This document shows, one piece after another, positions 37,358 to 45,640 of a stretch of DNA of 45,650 nucleotides. Location of the stretch: the NCBI GenBank assembly GCA_016777325.1, contig JADHRQ010000009.1, positions 1 to 45,650 of the forward strand. The letters are read 5' to 3'. A program made the translations under genes and the position numbers. The stretch is from Flavobacteriales bacterium (lineage in GTDB: Bacteria; Bacteroidota; Bacteroidia; Flavobacteriales; Flavobacteriaceae). Below the pieces are notes generated by a model. It made no database searches and was not told where the DNA came from. It saw only the letters and a program-made list of their open reading frames with translations. Numbering within the stretch: the stretch's first letter is position 1; each line of letters begins with the position of its first letter.

Positions 37358-38152
37358 TTATTTTTTAGTAAATAAGCTTTTAATACCAGAAAATATTCCT
37401 TTTGATTTAGTTTCTTTTTCCTTAACAGGTTTTTTCTCTTCAATAACCTCTTTAACTGGTTTTTCCTCTATAACAACCTCTTTAACTGATTTTTCCTCTA
37501 CAACAACCTCTTTAACTGATTTTTCCTCTTTGATATTTTTATCAACTTTTGGAGTTGATTCAATATTCTCTGTTAAAGAATCTTGCTTAGGTTGATTAGC
37601 TTGATATTCTTTTAGCATTTTTTCTTCCATTTCTTTACCTTTCTTAAAAACAAAAGTTTTTTCCAAATTTCTATTAAATAAGTCAGAATCAAATTCCCCT
37701 CCCTCTTTCTTTAGATTATGCCATTCTCCATTCTCATAAATTTCAATATCAAGATTATTTATACTTAAAGGACTAAAAGTAGCATACCATTCAGAAGGAT
37801 CAGCTCCTTTAGATTTACCGATTTCTGCCATTTTATCCCATAACAAAGGATTAACTTTTGATTTGTGCTTATATTTTGCAAATGTCACAAATAGGGAGTT
37901 TAGATTTGTTATAAATCTTGCACATCCAATATACTTTTCAAATTCTTCAGGAGTATTTAGATCAAACTCTTTTTTTCCATCGTTAAATCTTTTAAAAGCA
38001 GAATGTTCCCATTTAGAATTTTTGGTGAACCAAAGACCTGGTTTTTTTACTTTCAGCATCTTCTCTGTTTGAGATGTATATAGCTTTCCTACTTTAAAAA
38101 TTTCAATTAAATGAGAAAGAGATGTATAGTGATAAATTAAAGTTTTTTCCAT
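37358..38152 (-). CDS. Unknown protein with HYTS-type N-terminal domain and Lys/Glu repeat tail
   Basis: 264 residues, not assigned to a family. Residues 1-190 look globular. The opening IYHYTSLSHLIEIFKVGKLYTS resembles the first strand/helix of ADP-ribosyltransferase-fold proteins (H-Y-T, then a GxL-S turn), followed by LWFTKNSKWEHSAFKRF, GCARFI and DPSEWYATFSPLSIN. This match is by pattern only. From residue 209 there are four copies of a ten-residue unit (EEKSVKEVVV-like), then KSKGIFSGIKSLFTKK, a basic amphipathic end. No signal peptide. No antitoxin-like partner lies next to it. A TATCTTTG box stands four bases before the ATG. Confidence 0.75.
   Translation of the reverse strand: MEKTLIYHYTSLSHLIEIFKVGKLYTSQTEKMLKVKKPGLWFTKNSKWEHSAFKRFNDGKKEFDLNTPEEFEKYIGCARFITNLNSLFVTFAKYKHKSKVNPLLWDKMAEIGKSKGADPSEWYATFSPLSINNLDIEIYENGEWHNLKKEGGEFDSDLFNRNLEKTFVFKKGKEMEEKMLKEYQANQPKQDSLTENIESTPKVDKNIKEEKSVKEVVVEEKSVKEVVIEEKPVKEVIEEKKPVKEKETKSKGIFSGIKSLFTKK
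37409..37528 (-). repeat. In-frame 30-base tandem repeat (four units)
   Basis: Codes for EEKSVKEVVV, EEKSVKEVVI, EEKPVKEVIE and EKKPVKEKET. The first three units are near-identical at DNA level (period 30), so copy number could vary by slippage without breaking the frame. Confidence 0.85.
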
Positions 38153-38156
38153 TTTT

Positions 38157-38164
38157 CAAAGATA
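38157..38164 (-). promoter_or_regulatory. TAnnTTTG box four bases before ATG at 38152
   Basis: On the minus strand: TATCTTTG, AAAA, ATG; a perfect -7 match. Confidence 0.45.
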
Positions 38165-38187
38165 TGAATTGATTTACTCTTTTTACT

Positions 38188-38195
38188 TATTTTTG
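38188..38195 (+). promoter_or_regulatory. TAnnTTTG box four bases before crtB
   Basis: TATTTTTG, TAAT, ATG; a perfect -7 match, likely driving crtB-crtZ. An ATTG at 38168-38171 lies only 16 bases upstream, which is shorter than the usual 19. Confidence 0.45.
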
Positions 38196-38199
38196 TAAT

Positions 38200-39048
38200 A
38201 TGAAATCAATCTTCGATAAAGTTTCAAATGATTGTAGCAAACTAGTAATAAAGAGATATAGTACATCTTTTTATTTTTCAAGCAGCCTACTTTCTAAGTC
38301 AATAAGACAAGATATATTTAATATATATGGTTTTGTTAGACTAGCCGATGAAATAGTAGACACATTTCATGAATATCCTAAAAAAGAATTATTAGAAGAT
38401 TTTGAAAGTGAGTTGTGGAGAAGTCTTGATAATAAAATTAGTTTAAATCCTATACTTAATTCATTTCAACATACAGTTAATAAATATTCAATTTCAAAAG
38501 ATCTGATAAGCTCTTTTTTAGATAGTATGAAAATGGATTTAGAAAAAAAAGAATACAATAGTGTTGAAGAATATAAAAAATATATATACGGGTCTGCTGA
38601 TGTAGTTGGTTTAATGTGTTTAAAAGTATTTGTGAGAGGTTCTGAAGACTCTTATGATGATCTTAGTCCATTTGCCATTTCATTAGGCTCTGCATTTCAA
38701 AAAGTTAATTTTTTAAGAGATTTAAAAGATGATTCTAATATTTTAAGCCGAGTTTACTTTCCAAATGTTGATATGGATAATTTTAATGAAAAAACAAAAA
38801 AAGAAATTATCTTAGAAATTGATAAAGACTTTGCAAATGCAGTTAAAGGCATAGACAAACTCCCAAAAAATTCAAAATTTGCAGTTTATATTGCTTACAG
38901 GTATTACAATAAACTACTAAAAAAATTAAAACGCACACCCTCTGAAAATATTGTTAAAAAAAGAATTAGAATCCATAATCTCACAAAGTTTATTGTAATT
39001 GCACGTTCTTATGTTAAATATCAATTAAATCTAATTCAATGGATATAA
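38200..39048 (+). CDS. crtB: Phytoene synthase
   Basis: Joins two geranylgeranyl diphosphates to phytoene, the first committed step of carotenoid synthesis. 282 residues of the squalene/phytoene synthase fold, with both Mg-binding Asp-rich motifs: ADEIVD (about 46-51) and NFLRDLKDD (about 168-176), plus the FYFSSSLLSKSIR start and YGSADVVGLMCL. It overlaps crtZ by 10 bases. Phytoene desaturase (crtI) is not next to it. Confidence 0.95.
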   Translation: MKSIFDKVSNDCSKLVIKRYSTSFYFSSSLLSKSIRQDIFNIYGFVRLADEIVDTFHEYPKKELLEDFESELWRSLDNKISLNPILNSFQHTVNKYSISKDLISSFLDSMKMDLEKKEYNSVEEYKKYIYGSADVVGLMCLKVFVRGSEDSYDDLSPFAISLGSAFQKVNFLRDLKDDSNILSRVYFPNVDMDNFNEKTKKEIILEIDKDFANAVKGIDKLPKNSKFAVYIAYRYYNKLLKKLKRTPSENIVKKRIRIHNLTKFIVIARSYVKYQLNLIQWI

Positions 39049-39482
39049 TTTTTTGGATAATTACAGTAATTGGAACTTTTATAGTTACTGAATTTACTGC
39101 TTGGTTTAATCACAAGTATTTAATGCATGGCCCTCTTTGGATTTTACATAGAGATCATCACAAAAAGGATCATAACTCGTGGTTTGAAAGAAATGATTTA
39201 TTCTTTTTTTTCTATGCCTTCTTAAGCTTCATTTTTGTCGTACTATGGGGTCAAGGTTTTTGGCTAGGACTTCCAATAGCTATTGGGATTGGACTATATG
39301 GGCTTGCATACTTTATAGTTCATGATATATTTATACACCAAAGATTCAAAATATTTAGAAATATCGATAATAAATATGCTAGAGGTCTTAGAAGAGCACA
39401 TAAAATTCATCACAAAAACATAGATAAAAATGGAGGAGAATGTTTTGGAATGTTAATTGTTCCAAAAAAATACTTCAAATAG
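39039..39482 (+). CDS. crtZ: Beta-carotene 3-hydroxylase
   Basis: Di-iron membrane hydroxylase that turns beta-carotene into zeaxanthin. 147 residues. All histidine clusters are present: HKYLMH (25-30), HRDHH (37-41), HDIFIH (about 94-99) and HKIHH (about 121-125), within hydrophobic segments. Start ATG lies in the last codons of crtB, so translation is likely coupled. Its stop is directly followed by the stop of the convergent parvulin gene (39482/39483). Confidence 0.95.
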   Translation: MDIIFWIITVIGTFIVTEFTAWFNHKYLMHGPLWILHRDHHKKDHNSWFERNDLFFFFYAFLSFIFVVLWGQGFWLGLPIAIGIGLYGLAYFIVHDIFIHQRFKIFRNIDNKYARGLRRAHKIHHKNIDKNGGECFGMLIVPKKYFK

Positions 39483-40829
39483 TTACTCTTTCATCCAATT
39501 ATAAGCAAAATCACAATAACTACTATCGGAATTAACATTTACATATGTCTCTTGGATTTTTTCTTCCATCCACTTTTTGATAGTTTTCAATTGTTTATCA
39601 GTTAAAGCTAGTTCTTTAATTTTTACATAATCTTTTGAAAAATCAGCCTTATGCTCATCAAATCTATTTGTAATTTTTAAAATTTTATACTTGGATACGC
39701 TATTATCAGAGTTTTCTAAAAGTGGCATACTCATCTGATTGTCATCTAAATCTTTAACCTGAGAGTATAATAGAGGATCCATCTTTGTAAGCTCAAATCT
39801 AGTATCGTTAGTACTTGGATTAATAAGAACACCTCCATTTAATCTAGTCTCCCTCTCATCAGAAAATCTAAGAGCAGCATCCGAAAATGTAATCTCACCA
39901 TCTGAAATTCTTTCTCTTAAATTATCAATTTTCTCTTTAGCAGATCTCAATTCATCATCTGAAATTTTTGGTATTAAAAGAATATGTCTAATATCAATTT
40001 CTTGACCTCTAATTTTATCTACCGCTAGAATGTGCCATCCAAAATCTGTTTTAAATGGTTGTGATATTTCACCTTCTCGAAGACTAAAGGCTACATCCCT
40101 AAATTCTTTTGTCATTCTAGGTTTTTTTCTATTTAAAGTATATTTACCGCCTTTACTTCTTGACCCTGGATCTTGAGAATACAAAAGTGCTTTTGAGGCG
40201 AAACTCATTCCACCCTCTAGAATATCTTCTCTAAAAAGCTTGAGTTGATCTACAATTCTTTGATTTTCTTCTTCAGAAACTTTTGGCTCAATAACTATTT
40301 GAGCTATTTCAAGTTCTGTTCCAAAAATAGGTAAATCAATTACAGGAATACTCTGGAAGAATTGTCTAACTTCTTCTGGAGTAATTTCAACTTTTTCGAC
40401 AATTGATTCTTGCATCATTTCCGAAAGTCTTTGAGTCTTATTAATCTCAAATAGTTCATCCCTGAAAGAAATTTCATCTCTTTTTTTGTAGAATTCTAAA
40501 ACTTTTTCAATTCCACCTAGTTGTTCAGTAAAATATTCAAGCTGTCTATCAACGTAGTCATATATTTCATTATCAGAAAGTTCAAGACTATCTTGAATAG
40601 CATGATGTGCATAAAGCTTGTCCTCCATTAATTTTCCAAGAAGTTGACATTTTGAAATACCTCTAGTAGTTATACCTTGAGATTCCATATCAATCAATAC
40701 CTTATCTATATCTGAATCGAGTATGATAAAATCTCCAACTACAGAAGATATTCCATCAATTTTAATTTTTTCTTGAGAAAATGATATCTGAAAAATTAAA
40801 ACTAAAAACAGACTATTTAAAAATCTCAT
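39483..40829 (-). CDS. SurA-like periplasmic peptidyl-prolyl isomerase (two parvulin domains)
   Basis: 448 residues from the ATG at 40829, which begins a signal peptide ending near FSQ. A SurA N-terminal helical region is followed by two PpiC parvulin domains (about 165-270 and 275-370), with ALLYSQDPGSRSKGG and FGWHILAVDKIRG in the first and IRHILLIPK, ALRFSDERETRLNGG in the second. Predicted to help fold outer-membrane proteins. It overlaps the lipoprotein gene upstream by 17 bases, pointing to joint expression. Confidence 0.92.
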   Translation of the reverse strand: MRFLNSLFLVLIFQISFSQEKIKIDGISSVVGDFIILDSDIDKVLIDMESQGITTRGISKCQLLGKLMEDKLYAHHAIQDSLELSDNEIYDYVDRQLEYFTEQLGGIEKVLEFYKKRDEISFRDELFEINKTQRLSEMMQESIVEKVEITPEEVRQFFQSIPVIDLPIFGTELEIAQIVIEPKVSEEENQRIVDQLKLFREDILEGGMSFASKALLYSQDPGSRSKGGKYTLNRKKPRMTKEFRDVAFSLREGEISQPFKTDFGWHILAVDKIRGQEIDIRHILLIPKISDDELRSAKEKIDNLRERISDGEITFSDAALRFSDERETRLNGGVLINPSTNDTRFELTKMDPLLYSQVKDLDDNQMSMPLLENSDNSVSKYKILKITNRFDEHKADFSKDYVKIKELALTDKQLKTIKKWMEEKIQETYVNVNSDSSYCDFAYNWMKE

Positions 40830-41652
40830 ATTTCCTTGATTTAAGTGCATCATTTAGAATTTCTTTATTTAAACTTTGTAGTAATTGTAATTTCCTTTGA
40901 TTTATAATTGTTGACTTTATTCTGTCGTAAAGATAAGATATTGGAGGAATATTTCCAGATTTAAGTATATCCTTAACAATAAAGAAATTGATATATTGTG
41001 AATCTTCAACTGTGAACAATCTGTTTTTGCTTAAATAAGTAGATTTATTCTGTTGATTAATAAATTGAATTGAAGAAATAACGTCTCTTTCTGTAAACCA
41101 AATTGAATCATTTAATTTTAAATCTGCAAATTGAAAATTTAGTGAATCTAAAAAAGATCTATCATCATCATTGATTCTTACTATAGACCTTCTAATTCTA
41201 GTAATATTTATATTATCACTAGGGACCTTTACATATCTATATTTAACTAGATTTTCATTTAATTTGAAATTAGTGTTATTTTGTTCATAAAAGGAATCTA
41301 TCTGAGAAGTTGATACTATAGAATCAATTCTTGTGTTTACCATTAAGTCTTTGTAAGAATTAATATATAAGTCTACTTTATAGTTATTAACTAACTCATC
41401 TATTTCATTCTTTTTTGATTGTGAAAGGTTTACCAGTGAAAGATCATAAAGAATTTTTTCTTTTGCCCAAGATTCAACAAAATTCATAAACTTTTTTATA
41501 CTATCTTCTTCGGAAGTAAAATTTGGTAAATCATTTACATATAAAAAGTCTTCACCTGCTCTAGCTATTAGATCATTTGTTCTTTTGTTTGATAAATTAC
41601 TACATCCTGTAGCTAGAAATATAAATAGTATTATAGAAAAAAACTTCTTCAA
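40813..41652 (-). CDS. Lipoprotein, possible SurA-related periplasmic partner
   Basis: 279 residues with a clear lipobox (ATGC, Cys17). No strong domain match by eye; the helical layout with KFMNFVESWAKEKILYDLSL and the end ILNDALKSRK is like the N-terminal region of SurA/PrsA-type chaperones without a parvulin domain. It sits between guaB (6 bases upstream) and the SurA-like gene (17-base overlap), so a role alongside that chaperone is inferred. Substrate unknown. Confidence 0.8.
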   Translation of the reverse strand: MKKFFSIILFIFLATGCSNLSNKRTNDLIARAGEDFLYVNDLPNFTSEEDSIKKFMNFVESWAKEKILYDLSLVNLSQSKKNEIDELVNNYKVDLYINSYKDLMVNTRIDSIVSTSQIDSFYEQNNTNFKLNENLVKYRYVKVPSDNINITRIRRSIVRINDDDRSFLDSLNFQFADLKLNDSIWFTERDVISSIQFINQQNKSTYLSKNRLFTVEDSQYINFFIVKDILKSGNIPPISYLYDRIKSTIINQRKLQLLQSLNKEILNDALKSRKYEIFK

Positions 41653-41658
41653 AGATTA

Positions 41659-43131
41659 TTATTTTGGAGGACTATAGTTAGGAGCTTCCTTAGTAATATA
41701 AACGTTATGAGGATGACTCTCTCTAATTCCGGAACCAGTGATTTTTACAAATTTTGATGATTTTTTTAATGTTTCAATGTTTTTAGAGCCACAATAACCC
41801 ATACCTGATCGAAGACCACCAACAAACTGATGAATACTCTCGTTAAGTTGACCTTTATATGGTACTCTTCCAACAATTCCCTCAGGAACTAGTTTTCTTT
41901 CATCTGCTTCATCGGACTGAAAATATCTATCCTTGCTTCCTTTTTGCATTGCTTCTACTGAACCCATACCCCTGTATGACTTAAACTTTCTACCATCAAA
42001 TATTATTGTATCACCAGGAGACTCCTCAGTTCCAGCTAAAAGAGAACCAAGCATTACAGAGTCAGCACCAGCTGCTATTGCTTTTGAAATATCACCCGTG
42101 TATCTAACACCACCATCAGCTATTAGAGGTATTTTAGAATTTTTTAAAGCTTTGGAAACCTCTAAGATTGCTGATAATTGAGGATAACCAACTCCAGCAA
42201 CTACTCTGGTAGTACATATAGAGCCCGGGCCAATTCCAACTTTAATTCCATCAGCACCATTATCTTTAAGATAATTCGCAGCTTCAGCAGTAGCAATATT
42301 ACCTACTACTACATCAACATCTGTAAAAGAATCCTTAAGATTTTTTAATACATCTCCTACTCTGCTTGAATGAGCATGAGCAGTATCTACAACTAGAGCA
42401 TCTACACCAGATTTTATTAGAATTTCAGCTCTTTTGAAATAGTCTTTATCTGTACCAATAGCTGCAGAAACCATAAGTCTTCCCAATTTATCTTTATTAG
42501 ATGTAGGTTTTTCTGAATGTTTAGTAATATCTCTAAATGTAATTAACCCAATAAGAATTCCTTTAGAATCAACAACAGGGAGTTTTTCAATTTTATGTGT
42601 CTGAAGAATATCTTCTGCCTGAGACATTGAAGTACCAGCTTTTGCAGTTATTAAATTTTTAGTTGTCATAACTTCAGATAATTTTTTTGAATTATCTTTC
42701 TCAAATCTCAAATCTCTGTTAGTAACTATTCCAATCAACTTTCCTGTATTTGATACAATTGGAATTCCTCCAATTTTATACTTTTTCATGCTATTCTTTG
42801 CATCAATAACTAATGAGTTAGCGTCGAGTGTAACGGGATCGATAATCATTCCAGATTCAGCTCTTTTTACTAGTCTAACCTCATTTGCCTGTTCTTCAAT
42901 TGACATGTTTTTATGAATAACGCCAATACCACCCTCACTTGCCATAGCAATGGCCATTTTACTTTCGGTTACAGTATCCATTGCAGCTGAAACAATTGGA
43001 AGGTTTAAAGTAACATTCTTACTAAATTTTGTTTTAAGAGAGACATCTGAAGGAAGAATTGCGGAGTATGAAGGAACTAAGAGTACGTCTTCGTATGTTA
43101 AAGCTTCTCCAACAAATTTAAAATTTATCAT
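41659..43131 (-). CDS. guaB: IMP dehydrogenase
   Basis: Oxidises IMP to XMP, the first step toward GMP. 490 residues with the TIM barrel interrupted by two CBS domains (about 95-205). Seen: [20 protein letters not shown], the catalytic loop GPGSICTTR with the reactive Cys near 306, ADGGVRY, and the [10 protein letters not shown] flap. It leads the guaB-lipoprotein-SurA-like run. The 53 bases upstream hold a -7 box and a 10-base palindrome. Confidence 0.97.
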   Translation of the reverse strand: MINFKFVGEALTYEDVLLVPSYSAILPSDVSLKTKFSKNVTLNLPIVSAAMDTVTESKMAIAMASEGGIGVIHKNMSIEEQANEVRLVKRAESGMIIDPVTLDANSLVIDAKNSMKKYKIGGIPIVSNTGKLIGIVTNRDLRFEKDNSKKLSEVMTTKNLITAKAGTSMSQAEDILQTHKIEKLPVVDSKGILIGLITFRDITKHSEKPTSNKDKLGRLMVSAAIGTDKDYFKRAEILIKSGVDALVVDTAHAHSSRVGDVLKNLKDSFTDVDVVVGNIATAEAANYLKDNGADGIKVGIGPGSICTTRVVAGVGYPQLSAILEVSKALKNSKIPLIADGGVRYTGDISKAIAAGADSVMLGSLLAGTEESPGDTIIFDGRKFKSYRGMGSVEAMQKGSKDRYFQSDEADERKLVPEGIVGRVPYKGQLNESIHQFVGGLRSGMGYCGSKNIETLKKSSKFVKITGSGIRESHPHNVYITKEAPNYSPPK

Positions 43132-43153
43132 ATTGCAATTAATTATAAACTAA

Positions 43154-43171
43154 TTGCATGCAAATATACAA
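43154..43171 (-). promoter_or_regulatory. guaB promoter region with palindrome TTGCATGCAA
   Basis: On the minus strand a TATATTTG box (+ strand CAAATATA, 43161-43168) overlaps the end of a perfect 10-base palindrome, TTGCATGCAA (43154-43163), which would cover the transcription start. This could be an operator; the regulator is unknown. Confidence 0.35.
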
Positions 43172-43184
43172 ATTTATATCTAGT

Positions 43185-43775
43185 CTAGTAAAATAAGATA
43201 GAAAGTCCAATAACACAAAAAACTAGAGCTTTAAAATAACTTAGTCTGTAATTAGCCGTGTTAATTTTTAAAAATAAAATTAATTTATTTGATGCTATGG
43301 AAACGGACGAGAACACAATTAGAGCTTGAGAAATAAATATTAACCCTAAAATTAAAAACTGAATACTAATAGAAAGGGTTTCAGAAAAAAGAAAATTTGG
43401 AAAATATGCAATGAAAAATAATAAAACTTTTGGATTAACTAGATTCATATATAAACCTCTTAGGAACAAATTAGTATTATTAGGTTTAGAAGACTGTTTG
43501 AATTTAGTGTTTAACTCATCGTATGCAAGATAAAAGAGATATACAGTTCCAAAATACTTTAAATAGTCAATCATATATTCGTTAGTCTCTATAAATACTG
43601 AAAGTCCAAATACCAGAATTAATGTATGAACTATAAGGCCACAGCATAGGCCAACTGAAATTAAAAGACCTGATTTTTTATTTTCTAAACTTTGATTTAA
43701 GACAAACAATATGTCTGGTCCTGGCATTAAGGTTAAAGCTAATGATGATATAAGAAACAATAATATTTGATCCAT
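43185..43775 (-). CDS. LysE/RhtB family amino-acid exporter
   Basis: 196-residue membrane protein with about six hydrophobic segments and the family signature LMPGPDILFVLNQSL at the start (GPD/G motif) and the LVNPKVLLFFIAYFP block after the third segment. The exported compound is unknown (amino acids or their analogues are usual). Same strand as guaB, 53 bases upstream. A TAAATTCA sequence stands four bases before the ATG (one mismatch to TAnnTTTA). Confidence 0.9.
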   Translation of the reverse strand: MDQILLFLISSLALTLMPGPDILFVLNQSLENKKSGLLISVGLCCGLIVHTLILVFGLSVFIETNEYMIDYLKYFGTVYLFYLAYDELNTKFKQSSKPNNTNLFLRGLYMNLVNPKVLLFFIAYFPNFLFSETLSISIQFLILGLIFISQALIVFSSVSIASNKLILFLKINTANYRLSYFKALVFCVIGLSILFY

Positions 43776-43796
43776 TTTATGAATTTAATTATTATT

Positions 43797-43804
43797 TATA
43801 TTTG
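43797..43804 (+). promoter_or_regulatory. -7 box (TATATTTG) before the DUF3050 gene
   Basis: Perfect consensus, 16 bases before the ATG at 43821. Confidence 0.4.
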
Positions 43805-43820
43805 AGTCCAATTTTTACCT

Positions 43821-44588
43821 ATGAATAATGTTTCCCAAAATCTTGAACCTCTAAAAAATAAGCTTAGGAACCACACTCTTTATAGTAATATAAAGACAAT
43901 AGAAGATTTAAAAATATTTTCTAATGCCCATGTATATGCAGTATGGGATTTTATGTCTTTACTTAAGTTCTTACAGATAAATTTAACTTCATTATCTATT
44001 CCTTGGTTTCCAAGTAAGAAAACATCAACTGCAAAGCTAATAAATGAGATTGTCGCAGGAGAGGAAACTGATGAAGATCAAAATGGAAATCCAGTTTCAC
44101 ATTTTGAAATGTATATTGAATCAATTGAGGCATTTGGATTAAATTCAACCAATATTTTAAAAAATTTAAATACACTTAAGGATTTAAAGACAATTGATGA
44201 TGACATTGATAAATTAGATATAAAAGATTATATAAAGGATTTTCTAAAATTTACTTTTTCAGTTATTAAACGTGGTAAAATTCATGAAGTAGCCTCAGTG
44301 TTTACCTTTGGAAGAGAAGATCTAATACCTGATATGTTTATTCCACTTATAGAAGGAATAAATTCGGATAATAATGATTTGAACAAATTAATTTATTACT
44401 TTAAACGTCATATTGAAGTTGATGGAGATATGCATGGCCCAATGTCTATGGAGATGTTATCATTTCTGTGTGATAATGATCCAGTTAAAATATCTGAGTC
44501 AACATCGATAGCAAAAAAAGCTCTTCTATCTAGAATTGCATTATGGGAGGGAATTGAAAATGAAATAAAAAAACTAAAACACGATTAA
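43821..44588 (+). CDS. DUF3050 family protein (heme-oxygenase-like fold)
   Basis: 255 residues, largely helical. The order LKNKLRNHTLYSNIKTIEDLKIFSNAHVYAVWDFMSLLKFLQ, then WFPS, GEETDED, SHFEMYI, FTFGREDLIPDMF and the C-terminal HIEVDGDMHGPM block match the DUF3050 layout as I recall it; histidines and acidic residues suggest a metal site like that of heme-oxygenase-like diiron proteins. The reaction is unknown. Its stop overlaps the ATG of the M28 gene by one base (TAATG). Confidence 0.85.
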   Translation: MNNVSQNLEPLKNKLRNHTLYSNIKTIEDLKIFSNAHVYAVWDFMSLLKFLQINLTSLSIPWFPSKKTSTAKLINEIVAGEETDEDQNGNPVSHFEMYIESIEAFGLNSTNILKNLNTLKDLKTIDDDIDKLDIKDYIKDFLKFTFSVIKRGKIHEVASVFTFGREDLIPDMFIPLIEGINSDNNDLNKLIYYFKRHIEVDGDMHGPMSMEMLSFLCDNDPVKISESTSIAKKALLSRIALWEGIENEIKKLKHD

Positions 44589-45640
44589 TGAAAAATTTTA
44601 AACTAATAATATTAATTGCATCAATATCATTTGGTTGCTCACAAGAGAATATCTCAAATAAATATGCAAAATCTATAACATCAAATGAATTAAGTGAATT
44701 GCTTTATGAATTTGCATCTGATAAGTTTGAAGGAAGAGAAACAGGTGAACCTGGTCAAAAACTAGCTGTTAATTTTATTAGGGATTTTTATAAATCAAAT
44801 GATATAAAAAAGGCAGATAATACTGAAGATTATTTTCAAGAACTCTTAATTGATATTCCAGGAAGAATGGTAACATACCCTTATAGTTTTCCTGATTCAG
44901 TTAGGGCATTTCAAATAAATAATAAAGAAACAAAATGGGTAGAAACTGAAAATGTTGCTGCTATAATTGAAGGATCTGAATTTCCTGAAGAATATATTGT
45001 TATATCTGCACACCTAGACCATGTTGGTAAAAGAGGTGAAGATATTTATAATGGTGCAGATGACGATGGGTCTGGGTCTGTAGCTTTGCTTGAACTTGCT
45101 CAAGCATTTAAATTAGCCAAAACTGAAGGAAATGGACCTAAAAGATCCATTATTTTCCTTCATGTAACTGGTGAAGAAAAAGGTTTATTAGGTTCCGAGT
45201 TCTACGCAATGGATCCACTTTACCCTCTTGAAAAAACTATAGCAAATTTAAATGTTGATATGATAGGTAGAACTGATCCTAATAGAGGCTATGATAATGA
45301 TAGATATATATATTTAATTGGTTCTGATAGATTAAGCTCAAAATTACATGAAACATCAGAAAAGGTAAATACTAAAACAGTTGATCTTCAATTAGATTAC
45401 ACCTTTAATGAATTAGATGATCCTAATAATTTTTATGAAAGAAGTGACCATTTCAACTTTGCAAAAAATAATATTCCTGTAATTTTCTACTTTAGTGGAA
45501 CTCATGAAGACTACCATGGAATTGGTGATACTCCTGATAAAATTCGTTATGATCTTTTAACAGAAAGAACTAAATTAATTTTCTATACTGCATGGGAAAT
45601 TGCTAATATGGATGAAAAAATTGAAGTTGATATAAATTAA
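44588..45640 (+). CDS. M28 family zinc aminopeptidase lipoprotein
   Basis: 350 residues with a lipoprotein signal (SFGC, Cys17). The two-zinc M28 site can be followed: SAHLDHVG (His, Asp), GADDDGSGS (bridging Asp), TGEEKGLLGS (catalytic Glu and zinc Glu), NVDMIGR (Asp) and the late His in DYHGIGDT. Predicted to release N-terminal amino acids from peptides at the cell surface or periplasm. Translationally coupled to the DUF3050 gene. The last ten bases of the window are non-coding. Confidence 0.93.
   Translation: MKNFKLIILIASISFGCSQENISNKYAKSITSNELSELLYEFASDKFEGRETGEPGQKLAVNFIRDFYKSNDIKKADNTEDYFQELLIDIPGRMVTYPYSFPDSVRAFQINNKETKWVETENVAAIIEGSEFPEEYIVISAHLDHVGKRGEDIYNGADDDGSGSVALLELAQAFKLAKTEGNGPKRSIIFLHVTGEEKGLLGSEFYAMDPLYPLEKTIANLNVDMIGRTDPNRGYDNDRYIYLIGSDRLSSKLHETSEKVNTKTVDLQLDYTFNELDDPNNFYERSDHFNFAKNNIPVIFYFSGTHEDYHGIGDTPDKIRYDLLTERTKLIFYTAWEIANMDEKIEVDIN

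Noticed and set aside
37409-37528. Short tandem repeats resembling a CRISPR array
   Set aside because: The 30-base units follow each other without spacers and encode a ten-residue protein repeat in frame.
37358-38152. Toxin-antitoxin system
   Set aside because: No small partner gene lies next to the unknown protein on either strand.
37078-38199. Integration site or genomic island at the tRNA pair
   Set aside because: No integrase, no repeated tRNA 3' end and no change in base composition are visible; the genes on both sides are housekeeping or metabolic.
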